64,000 bases of DNA from Ariolimax columbianus. Lineage: Eukaryota > Mollusca > Gastropoda > Stylommatophora > Arionidae. The position numbers and the translations under genes are program-made. This document shows positions 24,501 through 36,500 of this stretch, piece after piece. The DNA is taken from the NCBI GenBank assembly GCA_036924085.1, contig JAVGWX010000007.1:104396138-104460137 (forward strand), read 5' to 3'. The notes under the pieces are model-generated. The model did no database searches and was not told the DNA's origin. It worked only from the letters and a program-made list of their open reading frames with translations. Position 1 is the stretch's first letter; each line of letters starts with the position of its first letter.

Positions 24501-27500
24501 CACTACACTGAAAGGCTGACTGACAGGTGCTCACTACACTCAACACTGGGAGGCTGACTGGCAGGTGCTCACTACACTCAACACTGGGAGGCTGACTGAC
24601 AGGTGCTCACTACACTCAACACTGGGAGGCTGACTGGCAGGTGCTCACTACACTCAACACTGGGAGGCTGACTGGCAGGTGCTCACTGCACTGAAAGGCT
24701 GACTGACAGGTGCTCACTACACCCAACACTGACAGGCTGACTGACAGGTGCTCACTACACTGAAAGGCTGACTGACAGGTGCTCACTACACTGAAAGGCT
24801 GACTGACAGGTGCTCACTACACTGAAAGGCTGACTGACAGGTGCTCACTACACTGAAAGGCTGACTGACAGGTGCTCACTACACTGAAAGGCTGACTGAC
24901 AGGTGCTCACTACAGTCAACACTAGAGGCTGACTGGCAGGTGCTCAATACACTCAACACTGACAGTGACTGACAGGTGCTCACTACACTTAACACTGAAA
25001 GGCTGACTGATAGTGACTGACAGGTGCTCACTACACTCTACACTGAAAGGCTGACTGACAGGTGCTCACTACACTCTACACTGAAAGGCTGACTGACAGG
25101 TGCTCACTACACTCTACACTGAAAGGCTGACTGATAGTGACTGACAGGTGCTCACTACACTCTACACTGAAAGGCTGACTGACAGGTGCTCACTACACTC
25201 TACACTGAAAGGCTGACTGACAGGTGCTCACTACACTCTACACTGAAAGGCTGACTGACAGGTGCTCACTACACTCTACACTGAAAGGCTGACTGACAGG
25301 TGCTCACTACACTTAACACTGAAAGGCTGACTGACAGTGACTGACAGGTGCTCACTACACTCTACACTGAAAGGCTGACTGACAGGTGCTCACTACACTT
25401 AACACTGAAAGGCTGACTGACAGTGACTGACAGGTGCTCACTACACTCTACACTGAAAGGCTGACTGACAGGTGCTCACTACACTCTACACTGAAAGGCT
25501 GACTGACAGGTGCTCACTACACTCTACACTGAAAGGCTGACTGACAGGTGCTCACTACACTCTACACTGAAAGGCTGACTGACAGGTGCTCACTACACTT
25601 AACACTGAAAGGCTGACTGACAGTGACTGACAGGTGCTCACTACACTCTACACTGAAAGGCTGACTGACAGGTGCTCACTACACTTAACACTGAAAGGCT
25701 GACTGACAGTGACTGACAGGTGCTCACTACACTCTACACTGAAAGGCTGACTGACAGGTGCTCACTACACTGAAAGGCTGACTGACAGGTGCTCACTACA
25801 CTGAAAGGCTGACTGACAGCGACTAACACAATTCAAACATGTGCATGAATGTCCCCTACACCTCCCTGCTGAGGGACGACACCCGTGTTTTATTTGTTTC
25901 TTTGTATAAAATGAAAGATACATTTTGAAAACACCTCGTAAAGTGTACCCCTGAACAGGGGATGCCTGTCAATCACTTCTGGCAATGGGCAGCAATGTCA
26001 ACTAATATTTGTTTATACTAACATTTTTTTAGTTTAGATCAGATGTCACTATGTGCCATTCTGTCATTTAGCTATGTTCTGTGTGTCTCTATGTGATATT
26101 CTATCATTTAGCTTAGGTCTGTGTGTCGCTATGTGATATTCTATCATTTAGCTTAGGTGTGTGTGTCTCTATATGATATTCTATAATTTAGCTTAGGTGT
26201 GTGTGTTGCTATGTGATATTCTGTCATTAAGCTTAAGTGTGTGTGTTACTATGTGATATTCTATCATTTAGCTTAAGTGTGTGTGTCTCAATGTGATATT
26301 CTATCATTTAGCTTAGGTGTGTGTGTCTCTATGTGATATTCTATCATTTAGCTTAAGTGTGTGTGTTGCTATGTGATATTCTATCATTTAGCTTAAGTGT
26401 GTGTGTCTCTATGTGATATTCTATCATTTAGCTTAAGTGTGTGTCTCTATGTGATATTTTATCATTTAGCTTAAGTGTGTGTGTCTCTGTTATATTCTGT
26501 CATTTAGCTTAGGTCTCTCTCGGTGGTCGCGAGGTAAGGTTTTCACCTCGGGTGCTGGATGTCGCGGGTTGACCCAGTGGTCTCGAAGTAAGGTGTTCGC
26601 CTCGGGTGCTGGAGCTCGTGGGTTGGCCCAGTGATCTCGAGGTAAGGTGTTCGCCTCAGGTGCTGGAGGTCGTGGGTTCAAATCACGATCGAGACCGAGA
26701 TATTTTCGCTTGGATCATTCGGTAAAAATGTCCCCTGATCTCTGAATAGTGAGATCAGACACCCGCGTGCAGTGGACGCACGTTCAACAATCCCTTGGCA
26801 GATGGGAATAAAAAAGAGTAGGTATAACGGCCGCGGCTCTGGCAAAAATCTGCTAAAATTATCCGATGTGACCTCGGAGAGAATAATGGGGTCTGTTTGA
26901 CTATAACACCAGGTCTTGGATATGTGGTTAGTGGAGCGGCATAGATGGCGCCTGGCAGGCTGCGAGTCTACCTTGCTCTAATTTATGCTTCCACCCCCCC
27001 TCCACCTACCACTTCCCAAATAAAAAAATAGGCGACCATATATTTCATGTTATTAAATGGTTTTATAAACAGATACTTTGATTGACCTGGCACGTCACCA
27101 GCGAATTTTCGCTTTCAAAAAAATATGAAATTGTTGATTAACAGATGTCAGTTGATTAACAGATGTCAGCTGATTAACAAATGTCAGCTGATTAACAAAT
27201 GTCAGCTGATTAACAAATGTCAGTTGATTAACAGATGTCTGTTGATTAACAGATGTCTGTTGATTATCAGATGTCTGTTGATTAACAGATGTCTGTTGAT
27301 TAACAAATGTCTGTTGATTAACAAATGTCTGTTGATTATCAGATGTCTGTTGATTAACAGATGTCAGCACATTAACAAATGTCTGTACATTAACAAATGT
27401 CTGTTGATTAACAAATGTCTGTTGATTAACAAATGTCTGTTGATGAACAGACGTCACTGGATCCCATGAAATGTGTATGTGAAGTGATTTAGAAAACTGA

Positions 27501-30500
27501 AGGCTACCTATTGTTGTTAGTAACGAAACAACTTCAAGTTTTCAATCACTGTAGGGATAAGATACGAGGAGTAAAACTTGTTTTGAATTATTTCACGGAA
27601 TGTTTTAGGAAAACCTTTCAGCTGATTTCTTCATTTTTAGGACAAAGTAAGATGGCCGCGCCTAAACGGTTATCCTGTTTGTTTTGCTGCATTTCGTCAC
27701 ATTTCAGTTGTGGGAAACCAGTCCATGACGGAGTTCAACGTTCCGATTAACTGCACACCATAATTCAGTCCAGGTTACTGCTACTCAAAGACCTTTCTGC
27801 GTGGACTGAAGCTGACTTCCTCCTGCCCTCCCAGAGGTTACACGATACCTATCCCAACCTCGTATTCTCAGCACAGCAAGGGTCACGCTGACCAAAAGGC
27901 CTTTGATGCCTACATGAACATTATTATTATTACTCATTTTTAAAGTAACAACTGAGCAAGCATGAATGATAGTTAGTCCTGTCTTATTCTAACCCCCCCC
28001 CCCCCCCCAATTATAGCTTAGTCCTGTCTTATTCTACCCTCCCCCCCTAATGATAGCTTAGTCCTGTCTTATTCTACCCCCCCCCCCCCCCCCTATGATA
28101 GCTTAGTCCTGTCTTATTCTACCACACCCCCCTATGATAGCTTAGTCCTGTCTTATTCTACCCCCCCCCCCTATGATAGCTTAGTCCTGTCTTATTCTAC
28201 CCCCCCCCCCCCCCTATGCTAGCTTAGTCCTGTCTTATTCTACCACACCCCCCCCCCCCAATGATAGCTTAGTCCTGTCTTATTCTACCACCCCCCCCCC
28301 CCCCTATGATAGCTTAGTCCTGTCTTATTCTACCACCCCCCCCCCCCCCCTATGATAGCTTAGTCCTGTCTTATTCTACCACACCCCCCCCCCCCTATGA
28401 TAGCTTAGTCCTGTCTTATTCTACCACACCCCCCCCCCCCCTATGATAGCTTAGTCCTGTCTTATTCTACCACCCCCCCCCCCTATGATAGCTTAGTCCT
28501 GTCTTATTCTACCACACCCCCCCCCCTATGATAGCTTAGTCCTGTCTTATTCTACCACACCCCCCCCCCCCCCTATGATAGCTTAGTCCTGTCTTATTCT
28601 ACCACACCCCCCCCCCCAATGATAGCTTAGTCCTGTCTTATTCTACCACCCCCCCCCCCCCCCCAATGATAGCTTAGTCCTGTCTTATTCTACCACCCCC
28701 CCCCTATGATAGCTTAGTCCTGTCTTATTCTACCACACCCCCCCCCCCCCCCTATGATAGCTTAGTCCTGTCTTATTCTACCACACCCCCCCCCCCTATG
28801 ATAGCTTAGTCCTGTCTTATTCTACCACACCCCCCCCCCCCCCAATGATAGCTTAGTCCTGTCTTATTCTACCACCCCCCCCCCCCCAATGATAGCTTAG
28901 TCCTGTCTTATTCTACCACACCCCCCCCCCCCTATGATAGCTTAGTCCTGTCTTATTCTACCCCCCCCCCCCCCTATGATAGCTTAGTCCTGTCTTATTC
29001 TACCATACACCCCCCCCCCTAATGATAGCTTAGTCCTGTCTTATTCTACCACCCCCCCCCCCCCCCTAATGATAGCTTAGTCCTGTCTTATTCTACCACC
29101 CCCCCCCCCCCCCCCTATGATAGCTTAGTCCTGTCTTATTCTACCACCCCCCCCCTATGATAGCTTAGTCCTGTCTTATTCTACCACCCCCCCCCCTAAT
29201 GATAGCTTAGTCCTGTCTTATTCTACCATACACCCCCCCCCCTAATGATAGCTTAGTCCTGTCTTATTCTACCACCCCTCCCCCCCCCCTATGATAGCTT
29301 AGTCCTGTCTTATTTTACCATACACCCCCCCCCCCCTAATGATAGCTTAGTCCTGTCTTATTCTACCATACACCCCCCCCCCCCTAATGATAGCTTAGTC
29401 CTGTCTTATTCTACCATACACCCCCCCCCCCCCCACCTAATGATAGCTTAGTCCTGTCTTATTCTGCCACCCCCTAATGTTGGACTATTTTATGTCTGGT
29501 TTGGTAGCGAGATCTAGCGTCCTTACTGCTGTCGCTCGGTTGTACAGGAAGTGCCCTTGATGTGTTCGAGAAGCTGGAAATGTGGGATGATGTCATCGCT
29601 TGCTACCAACGATTGGGCAAACGGGAAAAGGTCAGTGTCTGCTTTCAATAATTGTCCTTGAACAGAGATTATAGCACACCCATCAGTTCACTTCACAGAT
29701 CCATCAGTTCACTTCACAGACCCATCAGTTCACCTCACAGACCCATCAGTTCACCTCACAGACCCATCAGTTCACTTCACAGACCCATCAGTTCACCTCA
29801 CAGATCCATCAGTTCACCTCACAGACCCATCAGTTCACCTCACAGACCCATCAGTTCACCTCACAGACCCATCAGTTCATCTAACACTCCCGTCAGTTCA
29901 CCTCACAGACCCATTAGTTCATCTAACACTTCCGTCAGTTCACCTCACAGACCCATCAGTTCACCTCACAGACCCATCAGTTCACATCACAGACCCATCA
30001 GTTCATCTAACACTCCCGTCAGTTCACCTCACAGACCCATTAGTTCATCTAACACTTCCATCAGTTCACCTCACAGACCCATCAGTTCACCTCACACTCA
30101 CACTCCCATCAGTTCACCTCACAGACCCATCAGTTCACCTCACAGACCCATTAGTTCATCTAACACTCCCGTCAGTTCACCTCACAGACCCATCAGTTCA
30201 CCTCACACTCACACTCCCATCAGTTCACCTCACAGGCCCGTTAGTTCACCTCACAGACCCATCAGTTCACCTCACAGACCCATCAGTTCATCTAACACTC
30301 CCGTCAGTTCACCTCACAGACCCATCAGTTCACCTCACAGACCCATCAGTTCATCTAACACTCCCGTCAGCTCACCTCACAGACCCATCAGTTCACCTCA
30401 CACACCCATCAGTTCATCTAACACTCCCGTCAGTTCACCTCACAGACCCATTAGTTCATCTAACACTCCCATCAGTTCACCTCACAGACCCATCAGTTCA

Positions 30501-33500
30501 CCTCACACTCACACTCCCATCAGTTCACCTCACAGACCCATCAGTTCACCTCACAGACCCATTAGTTCATCTAACACTCCCGTCAGTTCACCTCACACAC
30601 CCATCAGTTCACCTCACAGACCCATCAGTTCACCTCACACTCACACTCCCATCAGTTCACCTCACAGACCCGTTAGTTCACTTCACAGATCCATCAGTTC
30701 ACTTCACAGACCCATCAGTTCACCTCACAGACCCATCAGTTCACCTCACAGACCCATCAGTTCACTTCACAGACCCATCAGTTCACCTCACAGATCCATC
30801 AGTTCACCTCACAGACCCATCAGTTCACCTCACAGACCCATCAGTTCACCTCACAGACCCATCAGTTCATCTAACACTCCCGTCAGTTCACCTCACAGAC
30901 CCATTAGTTCATCTAACACTCCCGTCAGTTCACCTCACAGACCCATCAGTTCACCTCACAGACCCATCAGTTCACATCACAGACCCATCAGTTCATCTAA
31001 CACTCCCGTCAGTTCACCTCACAGACCCATTAGTTCATCTAACACTTCCATCAGTTCACCTCACAGACCCATCAGTTCACCTCACACTCCCATCAGTTCA
31101 CCTCACAGACCCATCAGTTCACCTCACAGACCCATTAGTTCATCTAACACTCCCGTCAGTTCACCTCACAGACCCATCAGTTCACCTCACACTCACACTC
31201 CCATCAGTTCACCTCACAGGCCCGTTAGTTCACCTCACAGACCCATCAGTTCACCTCACAGACCCATCAGTTCATCTAACACTCCCGTCAGTTCACCTCA
31301 CAGACCCATCAGTTCACCTCACAGACCCATCAGTTCATCTAACACTCCCGTCAGTTCACCTCACAGACCCATCAGTTCACCTCACACACCCATCAGTTCA
31401 TCTAACACTCCCGTCAGTTCACCTCACAGACCCATTAGTTCATCTAACACTCCCATCAGTTCACCTCACAGACCCATCAGTTCACCTCACACTCACACTC
31501 CCATCAGTTCACCTCACAGACCCATCAGTTCACCTCACAGACCCATTAGTTCATCTAACACTCCCGTCAGTTCACCTCACACACCCATCAGTTCACCTCA
31601 CAGACCCATCAGTTCACCTCACACTCACACTCCCATCAGTTCACCTCACAGACCCGTTAGTTCACCTCACAGACCCATCAGTTCACCTCACAGACCCATC
31701 AGTTCATCTAACACTCCCGTCAGTTCACCTCACAGACCCATCAGTTCATCTAACACTCCCGTCAGTTCACCTCACAGACCCATCAGTTCACCTCACACAC
31801 CCATCAGTTCATCTAACACTCCCGTCAGTTCACCTCACAGACCCATTAGTTCATCTAACACTCCCGTCAGTTCACCTCACAGACCCATTAGTTCATCTAA
31901 CACTCCTGTCAGTTCACCTCACAGACCCATCAGTTCACCTCACACACCCATCAGTTCATCTAACACTCCCGTCAGTTCACCTCACAGACCCATTAGTTCA
32001 TCTAACACTCCCGTCAGTTCACCTCACAGACCCATTAGTTCACCTTGATGTCTGATTCTGCAGGCAGAGTCTTTGATTAGAGAACGGCTGGCTGTCCAGG
32101 AGACACCTGCACTGCTATGCTACCTTGGTGATGTGACGCGAGACTTGGAGCCTTACCAACGAGCCTGGGAGCTCTCCCGTCACCGAAATGCTCGCTCAAT
32201 GAGGTGCATGGGCTACATTTATTTCCAGGAAGAGCAGGTAAGCATTGGTTCTTCCTGGCAGAGGCAGGGTCTTTGTCTTCTCTTGGTCGTGTTCAGCTTC
32301 TTTGTCAAGATTGTTTGTCAAGATTGTTGGTCAAGATAGTTTGTCAAGATTGTTGGTCAAGATTTTTTGTCAAGATTGTTTGACAAGATTGTTTGTCTTC
32401 TCTTGGTGGTGTTCAGTTTCTTTGTCAAGATTGTTTGTCAAGATTGATTGTCAAGATTGTTGGTCAAGATTGTTGGTCAAGATTGTTTGTCAAGATTGTT
32501 GGTCAAGATTGTTTGTCTTCTCTTGGTGGTGTTCAGCTTCTTTGTCAAGATTGTTTGTCAAGATTCTTTGTCACCTCTTGGCGGTGTTCAGCTTCTTTGT
32601 CAAGATTGTTTGTCTAGATCGTTTGTCAAGATTGTTTGTCTTCTCTTGGTGGTGTTCAGCTTCTTTGTCTAGATTGTTTGTCAAGATTGTTTGTCAAGAT
32701 TGTTTGTCTAGATTTATGTCTAGATTGTTTGTCAAGATTGTTTGTCAAGATTTTTTGTCAAGATTGTTTGTCAAGATTGTTTGTCTTCTCTTGGTGGTGT
32801 TCAGCTTCTTTGTTAAGATTGTTTGTCAAGATTGTTTGTCTAGATTTATGTCTAGATTGTTTGTCAAGATTTTTTGTCAAGATTGTTTGTCTCCTCTTGG
32901 TGGTGTTCAGCTTCTTTGTCAAGATTGTTTGTCTAGATTGTTTGTCAAGATTGTTTGTCTTCTCTTGGTGGTGTTCATCTTCTTTGTCTAGATTGTTTGT
33001 CTAGATTTATGTCTAGATTGTTTGTCAAGATTGTTTGGCAAGATTGTTTGTCAAGATTGTTTGTCTTCTCTTGGTGGTGTTCAGTTTCTTTGTCTAGATT
33101 GTTTGTGTAGATTGTTGGTCAAGATTGTTTGTCAAATTGTTTGTCAATATTGTTTGTCAAAATTGTTTGTCAAGATTGTTGGTCAAGATTGTTTGTCAAA
33201 ATTGTTTAGTTTGAGGTTGGCTTGTTTTGATTGTTTTATGGTTACTCTTACTGACTTCTGTCCATATTCTCCTGTCCACTTGTGCCATTCTCCTGTCCAC
33301 TTGTGCCATTCTCCTGTCCACTTGTGCCATTCTCCTGTCCACTTGTGTCATTCTCCTTCCCACTTGTGCCATTCTCCTGTCCACTTGTGTCATTCTCCTT
33401 CCCACTTGTGCCATTCTCCTTCCCACTTGTGCCATTCTCCTACTCACTTGTGCCATTCTCCTGTCCATGTGCCATTCTCCTGTCCATGTGCCATTCTCCT

Positions 33501-36500
33501 TCCAACTTGTGCCATTCTCCTTTCCACTTGTGCCATTTTCCTGTCCACTTGTGCCATTCTACTTCCCACTTGTGCCATTCTCCTGTCCATGTGCCATTCG
33601 CCTTCCCACTTGTGCCATTCTCCTGTCCATGTGCCATTCTCCTTCCCACTTGTGCCATTCTCCTGTCCACGTGCCATTCTCCTTCCAACTTTGCAATTCT
33701 CCTTCCCACTTGTGCCATTCTCCTGTCCACGTGCCATTCTTCTTCCCACCTGTGCCATTCTGCTGTCCACATTCTTCCTTGGGCCAAGTGCTGTAGGATT
33801 TATGTTATGTCATCTATCTATCTGCTGTGTGGTCTTCCTCTTGCCTTGTGACACATTTCTTGTTATTTATGCACAGTGATAGTTGCATACTCCTGAAATG
33901 ATTCAACCATCTTGGTGTGTATTATGATAGTTCTCACACAAATTCTGATCTCAACATTTCTCATTCTGTCACTTCCGTTGGCATTGATGTCTTCCCAGAC
34001 ATTCTGACACTCCTGTTGGCATTGATGACTTCCCAGACATTCTGTCACTCCCGTTGGCATTGATGACTTCCCAGACATTCTGTCACTCCCGTTGGCATTT
34101 GTTTATGAAGAAATTTCTTGAATTTAATTGGATGATTGACAAGAGAGAATACAAACTGGACAGTTGTGTACTTGGTGAGCCAGGAGCTGGTAGTTGTAGT
34201 GTTGTAGACTGTGCCGAGTTCATCTGACATTTGTGTAGACCATCTGACATTTGTGTAGACCATCTGACATTTGTGTAGACCATCTGACATTTGTGTAGAC
34301 TATCTGACATTTGTGTAGACCATGCTAAGACCATATGACATTTGTGTAGACCATGCTGGGACCATTTGACATTTGTGTAGACCATGGTGAAACCATCTGA
34401 CATTTGTGTAGACCATGCTGGGACCATCTGACATTTGTGTAGACCATGCTGGGACCATTTGACATTTGTGTAGACCATGCTGGGACCATTTGACATTTGT
34501 GTAGACCATGCTGGGACCATTTGACATTTGTGTAGACCATGCTGGGACCATTTGACATTTGTGTAGACCATGCTGGGACCATCTGACATTTGTGTAGACC
34601 ATGCTGGGACCATTTGACATTTGTGTAGACCATGCTGGGACCATTTGACATTTGTGTAGACCATGCTGGGACCATTTGACATTTGTGTAGACCATGCTGG
34701 GACCATTTGACATTTGTGTAGACCATGCTGGGACCATCTGACATTTGTGTAGACCATGCTGGGACCATTTGACATTTGTGTAGACCATGCTGGGACCATT
34801 TGACATTTGCGTCATCTGATAATATTTCATTCCAGTTTGAGCAGGCCATTGAGTGCTTTGCTACAAGTCTTAAGATCAATTCACTGCAGGTTGGTTGTGT
34901 TGTTGGTCGTGTTGTTTGTTGTATTTTTGGCTGTGTTGTTGGTTATGTTGTGTTGTTTGTTGTGTTGTTGGTTGTGTTATTTGTTGTGTTGTTTGTTGAA
35001 TTTTTGGCTGTGGTGTTTGTTGCCATTGCAGATTACAAGTTTTATTCACAGCTGACTGGCACTGCTGATAAATTATTTATGAATATTGTGTGTGGTGTAG
35101 ATGTGTTGTTATTTATTAAGGTTTTGTGTATAGAACTATATGAGCGACAATGGTGGGGCTTAAGTCTAGAATATATATTGGTGGAGAGCTACTGTAAGGC
35201 TTTGTTGTTGTTAGACCCTGATGTAGGGCTAGTGGTAAGGCCTGGTGTTAGATTAGTGTTAGGGCCTGGTGGTAGGGCCTAGTGTTAGGGCCTGGTGTTA
35301 GGGTTGGTGTTAGGGCCTGGTGTTAGATTAGTGTTAGGGCCTGGTGTTAGATTAGTGTTAGGGCCTGGTGTTAGGATTAGTGTTAGGGCCTAGTGTTAGG
35401 ATTAGTGTAAGGGTTAGTGTTAGGGCCTGGTGTTAGGATTAGTGTTAGGGCCTAGTGTTAGATTAGTGTTAGGGCCTGGTGTTAGGGTTAGTGTTAGGGC
35501 CTGGTGTTAGGATTAGTGTTAGGGCCTGGTGTTAGGGCCTAGTGTTAGGGCCTGGTGTTAGGATTAGTGTTAGGGTTAGTGTTAGGGCCTAGTGTTAGGG
35601 CCTGATATTGGGGTTAGTGTTAGGGCCTGGTGTTAGATTAGTGTTAGGGCCTGATATTGGGGTTAGTGTTAGGGCCTAGTGTTAGGGCCTGATATTGGGG
35701 TTAGTGTTAGGGCCTGGTGTTAGGGTTAGTGTTAGGGCCTGGTGTTAGATTAGTGTTAGGGCCTAGTGTTAGGGTTAGTGTTAGAGCCTGATGTTAGATT
35801 AGTATTAGGGCCTGGTGTTAGGGCCTGATATTGGGGTTAGTGTTAGGGCCTAGTGTTAGGGTTAGTTTTAGGGCCTAGTGTTAGGGTTAGTGTTAGGGCC
35901 TGGTGTTAGGGTTAGTGTTAGGGCCTAGTGTTAGGGCCTGGTGTTAGGGTTAGTGTTAGGGCCTGGTGTTAGGGTTAGTGTTAGGGCCTAGTGTTAGGGT
36001 TAGTGTTAGGGCCTGGTGTTAGGGTTAGTGTTAGGGCCTGGTGTTAGGGTTAGTGTTAGGGCCTGGTGTTAGGGTTAGTGTTAGGGCCTGGTGTTAGGGT
36101 TAGTGTTAGGGCCTGGTGTTAGGGTTAGTGTTAGGGCCTGGTGTTAGGGTTAGTGTTGTTATCATTAGTGTACCCTGTGATGTTAAGGTGTGAACAGAGT
36201 TAAAGTTAGTGCACGCTGACAATATAAAGATTTAAGATCATAGACAACATTCAACAAAAGAATGAACTAACAACACTTGGAGAAGGGAATTGCAGAGACC
36301 CATTCTTGCACCTGCCAGTTAGTTAGTCAGCCAATTACTCAATTGTCTGACTAACAGTCAGAAAATGTCTCAGTCTGTTAGCCAATTACTCAGTCAGCAA
36401 GCTAATCCGATAGTCAGACATTTTCCTCAGTCAGTTAGTCAGCCAATTACTCAGTCAGCAAGCTAATCCGATAGTCAGACATTTTCCTCAGTCAGTTAGT

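Larger units (their letters stand above)
22546..25938 (-). mobile_element. mariner-type DNA transposon relic expanded by internal minisatellites
   Basis: The inverted ends are tgaggtgtgtttaaaaaagt at the left and, reversed, cgaggtgttttcaaaatgta at the right, each next to a TA target site (22544-22545 and 25939-25940). A broken mariner-family transposase lies between them on the minus strand. A normal element of this family is about 1.3 kb; this one is 3.4 kb because three tandem arrays have grown inside it, at 22627-22790, 23255-23805 and 24140-25825. Confidence 0.85.

Noticed and set aside
29652..32048. 798-codon Ser/Pro/His-rich frame
   Set aside because: It is a minisatellite with no conserved ends; stops separate it from both flanking exons and nothing suggests an independent promoter.
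35210..36160. A chromosome end
   Set aside because: The ttaggg motifs are embedded in a larger unit and coding exons of the same gene continue on both sides.
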